Shown here: piece after piece, positions 17,142 through 24,007 of the stretch
Numbering within the stretch: position 1 is the stretch's first letter
How the letters are laid out: every line of letters starts with the position of its first letter
Origin: Falsigemmobacter faecalis
GTDB lineage: Bacteria > Pseudomonadota > Alphaproteobacteria > Rhodobacterales > Rhodobacteraceae
Assembly: GCF_003863335.1 (NCBI RefSeq)
Contig: NZ_RRAZ01000014.1
Span: 57,331 to 121,330, forward strand
Direction of reading: 5' to 3'
Length of the DNA: 64,000 nucleotides
Translations under genes and position numbers: made by a program
The notes under the pieces: generated by a model
What the model was told of the DNA's origin: nothing
The model's input: the letters and a program-made list of their open reading frames with translations, nothing else
The model's database searches: none

Positions 17142-17597
17142 TTACTGATCCTGACGCAACAGATCCGTGATCAGGATATCTTCGATCGCCCCAGGCAAAA
17201 CCAAACGGCCCGCCTCAAGGAGAGACTGTCGCAATTGGGCAACCTGGCTTTCGCCCGTAAAATTTCCACGAAAGCCGCCTACATTGGCGCGTTCAAAGAG
17301 CACTTTCAGAAACTCGTCGCGAAGCTTCGGCTCCTGAAAGGCCACCTGTTCGGTCGTTTCGCCCCGAAGTTGCACGGTCAGTGACATCAGGACAACAGAT
17401 GCAACGCGCCCGCTCTCCACCACCGGCACGACAAACTGGTTGGGCAATTTGTAGTAGCTGATCTCGCCAGATGCTTCCTGTGCACTTGCCTCCTCCGTGG
17501 CTGCTACAGCCTCCGGAGCAGGACGAAGCCACCAGCCGGCGGCTGCGCCACCAAAGGATGACAGAAGGATCATAACAAGGGGGAACAGCCATTTCAT
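17142..17597 (-). CDS. FliL-like protein (copy 2)
   Basis: A 151-residue protein with one N-terminal membrane helix (WLFPLVMILLSSFGGAAAGWW), an acidic linker, and a periplasmic FliL-like domain: YYKLPNQFVVPVVESGRVAS, VVLMSLTVQLRGE, LRDEFLKVLFERANVGGF, and IEDILITDLLRQDQ at the end, parallel to the end of copy 1. It lies 12 bases downstream of flgH, as the last gene of the flgB-to-fliL block. Two FliL-type genes in one cluster suggest divided roles, perhaps one for each stator or assembly stage. Confidence 0.85.
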   Translation of the reverse strand: MKWLFPLVMILLSSFGGAAAGWWLRPAPEAVAATEEASAQEASGEISYYKLPNQFVVPVVESGRVASVVLMSLTVQLRGETTEQVAFQEPKLRDEFLKVLFERANVGGFRGNFTGESQVAQLRQSLLEAGRLVLPGAIEDILITDLLRQDQ

Positions 17598-17609
17598 TCT
17601 CGCATCTCC

Positions 17610-18332
17610 TTAAAATGGCAGCAGGCTGTCTGTGAGCTGTTGCCCCCAGCGCGGCTGTTGCACATCAGTGATCTGGCCCCGCCCGCCATAAGAAATTCTG
17701 GCGCCGGCGATTTTGTCATAAGTGATCTCATTGAGACGTGAGACATCCCCCGGCCTGACATAGCCGGTCACGATCAGCTCGCGCAGCTCAAAGTTAACGC
17801 GCACCTCCTGCTGGCCCTCAATGCGCAGGACACCGTGGGGCAACTCTTCCACCACCGTTGCGGCAATCCTCAGTGCCAGTTTTTCCTTGCGCGCCACCGA
17901 CCCGTCCCCGGAATAGCTGGCGCTGCCACTGGCCTGTACCGCATTTGCCATTGAGGCACCCTGTGCCAGTTTTCGATCCAAATTCTGAGGCAGTCCAAAG
18001 AGTTGCGGCATTCCCATCGCGCTTTGACCGCTGCGCGAGCGATCCGTGGCGTTCGAAATCTCTGCAGAGTCGTCGATCTCAATGACCACCGTCAGGATAT
18101 CACCCCGCCGCGCTGCGCGCCGATCGCCCAGCAGAGAGCCCCGACTTGCCCGCCAGAGTGACGCCTCCCGGGTCGGGCCGCGCACCTCGGCGCTGGCGGG
18201 AAACGGCGGGGCATACATGGCACCAAACTGTTCACCCTCCTGCAGCCCGCTGAACCGGGGCTGGCGCCCGGTGCTGCCCAGATCGTTGCAGGCGGCCAGC
18301 GCCAGGAGACAGAATAAACCCGGCCTGCGCAT
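17610..18332 (-). CDS. flgH: Flagellar L-ring lipoprotein FlgH
   Basis: Outer-membrane ring lipoprotein. The protein has about 240 residues with a lipobox at C15 (LLALAAC), then family blocks SLWRASRGSLLGDRRAARRGDI, written here as SLWRASRGSLLGD plus RRGDILTVVIEIDDSAEISN, a glycine/serine-rich middle, and RIEGQQEVRVNFELRELIV, GYVRPGDVSRLNEITYDKIA and ARISYGGRGQITDVQQPRWG. The ATG at 18332 overlaps the flgA stop by one base; an in-frame TTG precedes it. flgI, the P-ring gene, is not in the window. Confidence 0.95.
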   Translation of the reverse strand: MRRPGLFCLLALAACNDLGSTGRQPRFSGLQEGEQFGAMYAPPFPASAEVRGPTREASLWRASRGSLLGDRRAARRGDILTVVIEIDDSAEISNATDRSRSGQSAMGMPQLFGLPQNLDRKLAQGASMANAVQASGSASYSGDGSVARKEKLALRIAATVVEELPHGVLRIEGQQEVRVNFELRELIVTGYVRPGDVSRLNEITYDKIAGARISYGGRGQITDVQQPRWGQQLTDSLLPF

Positions 18333-18751
18333 CAACGCCCCCCTGCGAACACGGTGCCATCAGGCAAAACCGTGCCAAAAATGGTGACCCGTGACTGCAG
18401 GTTCATAATCCGGATCCTTTCTCCCTCACCGCCACGGGCAAGGGCCCGGCCCTCCGCCAGAAGCGACAGCCCTCCAGCCCTGAAAACCAGCGTTACCAGT
18501 TGGTTGCGCTCAACTAAGGCGGGCGCCCGGAGGTCGGCGGAGCGCAGGGGCCGCCCGGCATAAAGCGTCACCCGCGCTTCGCGCCCGATGACCTCAGATG
18601 GGTCAGAGAGGCCCCCTGGCACGGCACGGACCGCAATCACATCGGCCTCACCCAAAACGGTGCCGGCCCGAATGACGCGCTTGGCTGCCAGCCCCTCGGC
18701 AAGGGCGGGACCTGCAAGCGCAAAAAGCACGAAAACAGCCAACTTCATCAT
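18332..18751 (-). CDS. flgA: P-ring assembly chaperone FlgA (short form)
   Basis: Periplasmic chaperone for P-ring formation. The 139-residue protein has a signal peptide (KLAVFVLFALAGPALA), then an SAF-type domain: RVIRAGTVLGEADVIAVRAV, VIGREARVTLYAGRPLRSAD, LVTLVFRAGGLSLLAEGRAL and MNLQSRVTIFGTVLPDGTV. It is shorter than the enterobacterial protein because only the SAF and C-terminal parts are present, as is common in this group. The start follows the flgG stop after one base; tandem ATGs at 18751 and 18748 leave a one-residue ambiguity. Confidence 0.92.
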   Translation of the reverse strand: MMKLAVFVLFALAGPALAEGLAAKRVIRAGTVLGEADVIAVRAVPGGLSDPSEVIGREARVTLYAGRPLRSADLRAPALVERNQLVTLVFRAGGLSLLAEGRALARGGEGERIRIMNLQSRVTIFGTVLPDGTVFAGGR

Positions 18752-18752
18752 G

Positions 18753-19538
18753 TCAGCGCAGCTGCGTTGTCGCCGCGAGCATCGCATCGGCGGCCGTAAT
18801 GACTTTTGCATTCAGCTCATAGCCTCGCTGGGCGCGGATAAGCTCGGTGATCTCACGCACCGCATCGACGGAGCTTTCTTCAAGATAATGCTGGCGCAAT
18901 GTGCCCAGGCCCTCCTGCCCTGGTGCACCACTGACCGGCGGGCCCGAAGCCTCAGTCTCAAGGTAGAGGTTCGAGCCGATCGCCTCGAGCCCGCGATCAT
19001 TAATGAACGACGAAAGCGTCAGCTGTCCGATCTGCTGCGGCGCCACCCGGTCGGTGAAATTGGCCCAGACCTCACCCGCAGCGCTGATGGTAATGCTGCG
19101 GGTCTCGGGAGGAATGGTAATGCCGTCTCCGACGGTATGGCCGTCAGAGCTGACGATCACCCCTTCACCCGTGCGCTTCAACCCGCCGTCGCGGGTATAG
19201 GCCGTGACGCCGGACGGCAGGGTCACCTCCAGCCAGCCGCGGCCTTCGATGGCGATATCAAGATCCCCCCCCGTTGCAAGCACCGGACCCTGCTCAATAA
19301 TCGGCGACACGGCAGTCGGACGGACGCCCATACCGATCTGAATTCCGGTCGGCAGCATGGTGCCATTTTCAGCCGAGATGGTGCCGGGCTTTGCGACCTG
19401 TCGGTAATGCAGATCGGCAAATTCGGCACGCCGCGCGTTATAGCCCGTCGTCGACATGTTCGAGAGGTTGTGAGAGACCACATCCACCCGCATCTGCTGC
19501 GCGGCCATGCCGCTGGCGGCAATCTGAAGTGCTTTCAT
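18753..19538 (-). CDS. flgG: Flagellar distal rod protein FlgG
   Basis: Distal rod subunit, 261 residues. The N-terminal rod motif reads MKALQIAASGMAAQQMRVDV and VVSHNLSNMSTTGYNARRAE. A central domain includes LDIAIEGRGWLEV, TRDGGLKRTGEGVIV and TVGDGITIPPE. The C-terminal helix LEESSVDAVREITELIRAQR, then GYELNAKVITAADAML, is typical of FlgG. It is separated from flgF by ten bases and touches flgA, so the rod genes are co-transcribed. Confidence 0.96.
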   Translation of the reverse strand: MKALQIAASGMAAQQMRVDVVSHNLSNMSTTGYNARRAEFADLHYRQVAKPGTISAENGTMLPTGIQIGMGVRPTAVSPIIEQGPVLATGGDLDIAIEGRGWLEVTLPSGVTAYTRDGGLKRTGEGVIVSSDGHTVGDGITIPPETRSITISAAGEVWANFTDRVAPQQIGQLTLSSFINDRGLEAIGSNLYLETEASGPPVSGAPGQEGLGTLRQHYLEESSVDAVREITELIRAQRGYELNAKVITAADAMLAATTQLR

Positions 19539-19548
19539 TTGTCAGCTC

Positions 19549-20268
19549 CTATCGGCCAAGTGTCTGAATGACGCCGCGAATGCGCTGGTCTTCGCGATCA
19601 AGCAGCCCCTGCCCCAATTCATAGGCGCGCTGCACTTCAATCATCCGGGCAATCTCTGCGACCGGGTTCACATTGGAATTCTCAAGCCAGCCCTGCAGCA
19701 GCGCAGAGCCCGCACCAGGCTCGATCGGCTCAGTGGCATCAGCGCTGAAATAGGTGCCCTGCTGGTGACGCAGGCTTAACGGATCGACGGGTTGCCACAG
19801 CCCGATCAGCGCCAGCGGCTCACCCGCGGCAGAAAGTGTGCCGTCGCGTGCCAGCGAAAGCCCCGATGCACCAGGCGGAATGGCCACCGGCGTGCCGCCC
19901 GCATCCAGCAGCGCATAGCCGTCAGGGTTAACCAGAACGCCGTCCGGACCAGGTGTAAAATGGCCCGCCCGCGTCAGACGTTCCCCCTCAGGGGTGTCGA
20001 TCAGAAGAAAGCCCTCTCCCTCGATCGCCATGTCGAAGGTGCCGCCGGTCTGGATCAATTCTCCGGGCTGAAGATCCACAACACGCGGTGAGGCCCGCGC
20101 CATCGAAAGCGATGGCACATCGGGAATCGCGCGCACGAATTCAGAAAAAACAACGCCTTCCCGGCGAAAGCCGGTGGTGGAAATATTGGCAATATTATTG
20201 GCGACCACATGCATCTCGCGCATGAGGCCAGCCTGGCGGGTGAGGGTCGCGTAGATCGCGTTTTCCAT
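19549..20268 (-). CDS. flgF: Flagellar proximal rod protein FlgF
   Basis: Proximal rod subunit of about 239 residues. It has the rod N-terminus (ATLTRQAGLMREMHVVANNI, NISTTGFRREGVVFSEF), the middle FDMAIEGEGFLLIDTPEGER and LTRAGHFTPGPDGVLVNPDG, and the C-terminal LENSNVNPVAEIARMIEVQR, AYELGQGLLDREDQR. GGAGG lies seven bases before the ATG at 20268; a GTG immediately upstream at 20271 abuts the fliQ stop. Shorter than FlgG and lacking its DAVRE motif, which separates the two. Confidence 0.94.
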   Translation of the reverse strand: MENAIYATLTRQAGLMREMHVVANNIANISTTGFRREGVVFSEFVRAIPDVPSLSMARASPRVVDLQPGELIQTGGTFDMAIEGEGFLLIDTPEGERLTRAGHFTPGPDGVLVNPDGYALLDAGGTPVAIPPGASGLSLARDGTLSAAGEPLALIGLWQPVDPLSLRHQQGTYFSADATEPIEPGAGSALLQGWLENSNVNPVAEIARMIEVQRAYELGQGLLDREDQRIRGVIQTLGR

Positions 20269-20271
20269 CAC

Positions 20272-20541
20272 TCATCCTCCGGCAATGAGGGGGACCAGGG
20301 CCGTCGTGAAAAAATCGCGCAGCAGACTGGTCATGAAGCTCATCGTGGCCCAGAAGGTGACCAGAATAAGCGCGAGTTTAGGAACGAAGGTCAGCGTCAT
20401 TTCCTGAACGGAGGTCAGGGCCTGGAAAAGCCCGACCGCCAGTCCGGCGACAAGCGCGACCGTCAGAAGTGGTGCGGACATCTGAACCGCGATCCAAAGT
20501 CCCTGCCGCAGCAGGTCAAAGAGCGCAGCTTCCGTCAGCAT
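20272..20541 (-). CDS. fliQ: Flagellar export gate protein FliQ
   Basis: Two-helix membrane subunit of the FliP-FliQ-FliR pore; 89 residues. Motifs are LFDLLRQGLWIAVQMSAPLL, VALVAGLAVGLFQALTSVQE and MTLTFVPKLALILVTFW, which match the family throughout its length. It starts at the fliE stop and ends next to flgF, placing an export-gate gene within the rod operon, an arrangement usual for Rhodobacterales. Confidence 0.95.
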   Translation of the reverse strand: MLTEAALFDLLRQGLWIAVQMSAPLLTVALVAGLAVGLFQALTSVQEMTLTFVPKLALILVTFWATMSFMTSLLRDFFTTALVPLIAGG

Positions 20542-20825
20542 CAGACTGGCATCCGCAGCAGTTCCTGATAGGCCTCGACCACCCGATCGCGCACAACGAC
20601 CACTGTCTCGACCGCCTGTTCCGTCGCGCTGAGCGCCTGGACAAGGGCATGGGGATCCGCCTGTCCGGTCATGGCGGCAAGGGCCGTCTGCTCACCCTGC
20701 TGCAGGACTTTGGTGAAATCCTGCAGGCTGCGGGTCATCAGGCCGGGGCTGCCCCCTTCTTCCGGGCTGGTTGCACTGCGCGCGCGGGCATAGGCCCCTG
20801 CCGCGTAAGAGGCTTGGATATCCAT
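20541..20825 (-). CDS. fliE: Flagellar hook-basal body junction protein FliE
   Basis: Protein joining the MS ring/export gate to the rod; 94 residues. The C-terminal half has the family pattern: LQDFTKVLQQGEQTALAAMT, GQADPHALVQALSATEQAVE and VVVVRDRVVEAYQELLRMPV. The N-terminus is short and serine/alanine-rich. It follows flgC by 21 bases and overlaps the fliQ start by one base. Confidence 0.93.
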   Translation of the reverse strand: MDIQASYAAGAYARARSATSPEEGGSPGLMTRSLQDFTKVLQQGEQTALAAMTGQADPHALVQALSATEQAVETVVVVRDRVVEAYQELLRMPV

Positions 20826-20846
20826 GGAAAACTCCTTTTTCCGGGG

Positions 20847-21224
20847 TCAGCGGCGCAGCAGTTCAAAAAGGCTCTGCGTCATTTGCCGTGACTGATCAAA
20901 AATTTTCAGATTGGCGTCGTAGCTGCGCTGCGCTTCACGGGCGTCAGCAATCTCAGTGATCATCTCCACATTGGAGCCGTCATACTGGCCAAGGGCATCG
21001 GCAAGCGGATGGCCGGGATCATGAATTTTGGTGAAGGGCGCTGGATCAAGCCGCATCGGACCCGGCCGCACGCCCCCCCCTGCTTCGGTTTGAAAATCAA
21101 TGGTTTTTCGCCGGTAGCCCGGCGTGTCGGCATTGGCGATATTCTCAGCCGTATGGCGCAGGCGACGGGCCTGCGCGTCCATTCCCGAGGCGGAAACAGA
21201 GAGTGAGTTCAGCAGATCTGACAT
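20847..21224 (-). CDS. flgC: Flagellar proximal rod protein FlgC
   Basis: Proximal rod subunit of 125 residues. The N-terminal motif is LLNSLSVSASGMDAQARRLR and HTAENIANADTPGYRRKTID; the C-terminal helix is GSNVEMITEIADAREAQRSY, DANLKIFDQSRQM. It overlaps flgB by one base (ATGA-type junction). Length and both ends fit FlgC rather than FlgB. Confidence 0.95.
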   Translation of the reverse strand: MSDLLNSLSVSASGMDAQARRLRHTAENIANADTPGYRRKTIDFQTEAGGGVRPGPMRLDPAPFTKIHDPGHPLADALGQYDGSNVEMITEIADAREAQRSYDANLKIFDQSRQMTQSLFELLRR

Positions 21225-21607
21225 CAGCTTCTCCGCCCAAGGGCCGTTTTGAACAGGCCTGAGAAGCCCGACTGAATGGCCAGGGCCATGTCATGGCTCT
21301 GCCGCACCCGCGCCGCCTGCATCATCTCGGCCTCAAGCGAGACCGAGTTGTCGTTGGGATTGCCGTTGCCACGCTCTTCGCGCGCTTCGAAGCGGTATTC
21401 CGCAGGCCGGTGCAGATGCGAGGCGCGGCTGGCGCGGGGCCCTGGTGCCGGGTCACCGATCATCTCGGCAAAGTCAGTCATACGCCGGGCGCGAAAGCCT
21501 GGCGTATCGGCATTGGCGAGGTTCTTCGCCACCTCAACCTGCTGCGCGGCCGCATGCTTTGCGAGACCGCGGGCCATCTGCTGTACCAGAATTTGACTGC
21601 TGAACAT
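21224..21607 (-). CDS. flgB: Flagellar proximal rod protein FlgB
   Basis: Proximal rod subunit, 127 residues, first gene of the rod operon. It shows the FlgB N-terminus (ARGLAKHAAAQQVEVAKNLA, NADTPGFRARRMTDFAEMI), a middle with a NPNDNSVSLEAEMMQ motif, and a C-terminal helix ending in SGFSGLFKTALG. The ATG at 21607 is preceded by GGGAGAAG; an open extension to 21622 has no better site. It faces fliI across 81 bases containing a CtrA-like box. Confidence 0.94.
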   Translation of the reverse strand: MFSSQILVQQMARGLAKHAAAQQVEVAKNLANADTPGFRARRMTDFAEMIGDPAPGPRASRASHLHRPAEYRFEAREERGNGNPNDNSVSLEAEMMQAARVRQSHDMALAIQSGFSGLFKTALGRRS

Positions 21608-21628
21608 CGGGGCTTCTCCCACTCCGGT

Positions 21629-21643
21629 TTCACTAAGGCTTAA
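21629..21643. promoter_or_regulatory. CtrA-like box between flgB and fliI
   Basis: TTCA-CTAAGGC-TTAA, one mismatch from TTAA-N7-TTAA. It lies 22-36 bases before flgB and 46-60 bases before fliI. The same kind of box occurs at the other divergent flagellar promoter (7670-7684), which strengthens both calls. Confidence 0.45.
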
Positions 21644-21688
21644 TGGTGATTCCTTTAGAAACCGTAATTGGCAGCAGCGAGTCGGGTC

Positions 21689-23002
21689 ATGCAGAACGAG
21701 ATTTTCGCCGGGCTTCGGGCTCGTCTTTCTGAGATTACTCCCACCCGGCAGATCGGGCGGATCAGCGAATTGTCAGGCGCGGTGCTGGAGGTCACGGGTC
21801 TTCAGGGCAAAGCCGCGCTCTCCGATCGGGTGGAGATTGAGGGGCCGGGCGGGCCGATCAGCGGCGAGGTGCTGCGCCTTTCGGCGGACAGGGTGACGAT
21901 CCTGCCGGAGGGTCCGGCGGAAGGTTTGAGAATCGGCACTGTGGTCACAGTCGCAGGTCGCGCGGAAATTGCGCCCGACGACAGCTGGATCGGTCGGATT
22001 ATCGATCCCGCCGGGCGGCCGCTGGACGGACGCCCCCTCTTTCGCGGGCGCGTCTCGCGACCTCTGCGCAGCCCGGCGCCAAAGGCCGCAGAGCGGCGGA
22101 TGACAGGCCAGCGCCTTGAGACGGGAATGCGTGTTTTCAATACCTTACTCCCTCTGGTCCAGGGGCAGCGGATCGGGCTTTTTGCAGGCTCTGGCATCGG
22201 AAAATCCATGCTTCTTGCGAAGTTTGCCACGAAGCTGCAGGCCGATGTGGTGGTCTTTGCCCTGATCGGAGAGCGCGGCCGGGAGCTGCGGAACTTCACC
22301 GAAAAGGTCCTCGGGACGGCGGGAATGGCCCGCACCGTGGTGGTTGCCGCGACCTCGGATCAGGCCCCGCAGGTGCGGCGGCGCTGCGCCTGGACGGCCA
22401 TGGCGATTGCTGAGCATTTCCGCGAACAGGGCCGTCATGTGCTGCTGATCGCCGATTCGATCACCCGTTTCGCCGAGGCACACCGTGAGATTGCGCTGGC
22501 CGCCGGAGAGACCGGCAGCCTGGACGGATTTCCGCCCTCGGTCTCGCATATGGTGATGTCGCTGGCCGAGCGGGCGGGGCCAGGGCCGGAGGGCGAGGGG
22601 GATATTACGGCCGTGTTCTCGGTGCTGGTCGCAGGCTCGGATATGGAGGGGCCGATTGCAGATATTCTGCGCGGAACGCTGGATGGGCACGTGGTTCTGG
22701 ACCGCCGCATCGCCGAGCGCGGGCGTTATCCGGCGATCGATCTGCTGCGCTCGGTCTCGCGCAGTCTGCCCGAGGCTGCCACGGCAGAGGAAAACGCGCT
22801 GATCTTACACGCGCGGCGGCTGCTGGGGGCCTGGGACCGCTCAGAACTGATGATCCAGGCGGGGCTTTATGCCAAGGGCAGCGACCCGCTGACCGATCAG
22901 GCCATCACCGCTTTCCCCGATCTCGACGCCTTTCTGGCCGAGGATGAGCCTCAGGACAGCGCGGAGAGCTTTCGCCACCTCAAGACCTGTCTGCCAGATT
23001 AA
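21689..23002 (+). CDS. fliI: Flagellum-specific export ATPase FliI
   Basis: Hexameric ATPase of the flagellar export apparatus, 437 residues. Walker A is GSGIGKS at 167-173, followed by VVFALIGERGRELRNF, a Walker B region (HVLLIADSITRFAEAHREIA) and the type III ATPase block PPSVSHMVMSLAERAG, then EGDITAVFSVLVAGSDMEGP and LDGHVVLDRRIAERGRYPAI. The ATG at 21689 is preferred over a TTG at 21668. It is the only rightward gene of the second divergent pair and converges with fdsD, overlapping its stop by 4 bases. Confidence 0.96.
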   Translation: MQNEIFAGLRARLSEITPTRQIGRISELSGAVLEVTGLQGKAALSDRVEIEGPGGPISGEVLRLSADRVTILPEGPAEGLRIGTVVTVAGRAEIAPDDSWIGRIIDPAGRPLDGRPLFRGRVSRPLRSPAPKAAERRMTGQRLETGMRVFNTLLPLVQGQRIGLFAGSGIGKSMLLAKFATKLQADVVVFALIGERGRELRNFTEKVLGTAGMARTVVVAATSDQAPQVRRRCAWTAMAIAEHFREQGRHVLLIADSITRFAEAHREIALAAGETGSLDGFPPSVSHMVMSLAERAGPGPEGEGDITAVFSVLVAGSDMEGPIADILRGTLDGHVVLDRRIAERGRYPAIDLLRSVSRSLPEAATAEENALILHARRLLGAWDRSELMIQAGLYAKGSDPLTDQAITAFPDLDAFLAEDEPQDSAESFRHLKTCLPD

Positions 23003-23232
23003 GCCGCGCTGACAGGCCGGATCAGCGCCGAGACCCGCCGCACCAGGGGGTGCAGATTTTCATCGCCCGCTGCGATCTTATCAAGCAGCACACGCCGCAT
23101 GGAGGGGGCCCAGAAGTCGTTGATATGGCCGGACAAACCCTCCAGCTGCTCTGCCTCAGGGCGGCTGGCCATAAAATCTGCGATCTGATTGGCCATCCGC
23201 ACCAGTTTGTCCTGGGTTGCGTTATGAGACAT
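22999..23232 (-). CDS. fdsD: Formate dehydrogenase delta subunit
   Basis: Small accessory subunit of the NAD-dependent molybdenum formate dehydrogenase, 77 residues. It has the family pattern KLVRMANQIADFMASRPEAE, LEGLSGHINDFWAPSMRRVL and a C-terminal HPLVRRVSALI. It is the last gene of the fds operon, overlapping fdhD by 11 bases. In studied relatives FdsD is needed for a fully active enzyme, though its exact role is unclear. Confidence 0.88.
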   Translation of the reverse strand: MSHNATQDKLVRMANQIADFMASRPEAEQLEGLSGHINDFWAPSMRRVLLDKIAAGDENLHPLVRRVSALIRPVSAA

Positions 23233-24007
23233 GGCTGAACTCTCCCTTCACTCGTTCGGGCGCAGAAAAAAGGTCAAACCCTTCTGCCCCGGCATTGGCA
23301 ATCAGCGTCAGCCCCAGGCTGCGCGCCCGGGCGACCGCCCCATCGGTGGCCGCTGACAATCCGATCAGCACCGGCACGCGCAGCGCCGCAGCCTTTTGCA
23401 CCAGATCGACGGAAATCCGACTGGTCATCAGCACGGCACCCTGGCGCAGATCTGCCCCCTGCCGCACCAAGGCCCCGGCCAGCTTATCCAGCGCATTGTG
23501 ACGTCCGACATCCTCGCGCAGCGTGGTCAATCGCCCGCCGTCCCAGAAGGCCGCGGCATGCATCGCGCGGGTGGCCTGGTGATGCAGCTGCAAGGCAGGC
23601 AGCGCCTGAACGGCCTGCAGAACCCCTTCTGCGGACAAAGAAAAATCCGGGAGAGGCAGAGGAGGCAGATCCCTCAGCGCCTCTGCCAGGCTTTCGCGCC
23701 CGCAGATGCCGCAGCCAACCGGACCAGGCCGCATCTGCCGCGCAAGGCTTTGGCGAAGCTGTGCGCCAGGCCGCAGCCAGATCCGCAGATCGAGGCCGCC
23801 CCCCTCTTCCACCGGCTCCACCTCTGCAATGTCCTCCACCGCGCAGATCCCCTCTGAGAGCGAAAATCCATAAGCGAAATCAACAGCATCCATCGGAGAG
23901 GCCATCATCACCGCCATGGTCGCCCCGTCATAGACCAGCGCCACCGGCACCTCCGGCGCAAGGCTGCGCGGGGGCCGGGGGCTGCCAAAGCGCATCCGTC
24001 CGGTCAT
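23222..24007 (-). CDS. fdhD: Formate dehydrogenase sulfurtransferase FdhD (FdsC)
   Basis: Delivers sulfur to the bis-MGD cofactor and inserts it in formate dehydrogenase. The 261-residue protein has the CxxC motif at C99-G-I-C102 (VGCGICGRESL), the MHAAAFW and LREDVGRHNALDKLAG blocks, and the C-terminal TSRISVDLVQKAAALRVPVL. Its ATG overlaps the fdsA stop (ATGA). The order fdsG-fdsB-fdsA-fdhD-fdsD is that of other soluble NAD-linked formate dehydrogenases, where this gene is called fdsC. Confidence 0.95.
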   Translation of the reverse strand: MTGRMRFGSPRPPRSLAPEVPVALVYDGATMAVMMASPMDAVDFAYGFSLSEGICAVEDIAEVEPVEEGGGLDLRIWLRPGAQLRQSLARQMRPGPVGCGICGRESLAEALRDLPPLPLPDFSLSAEGVLQAVQALPALQLHHQATRAMHAAAFWDGGRLTTLREDVGRHNALDKLAGALVRQGADLRQGAVLMTSRISVDLVQKAAALRVPVLIGLSAATDGAVARARSLGLTLIANAGAEGFDLFSAPERVKGEFSHVS

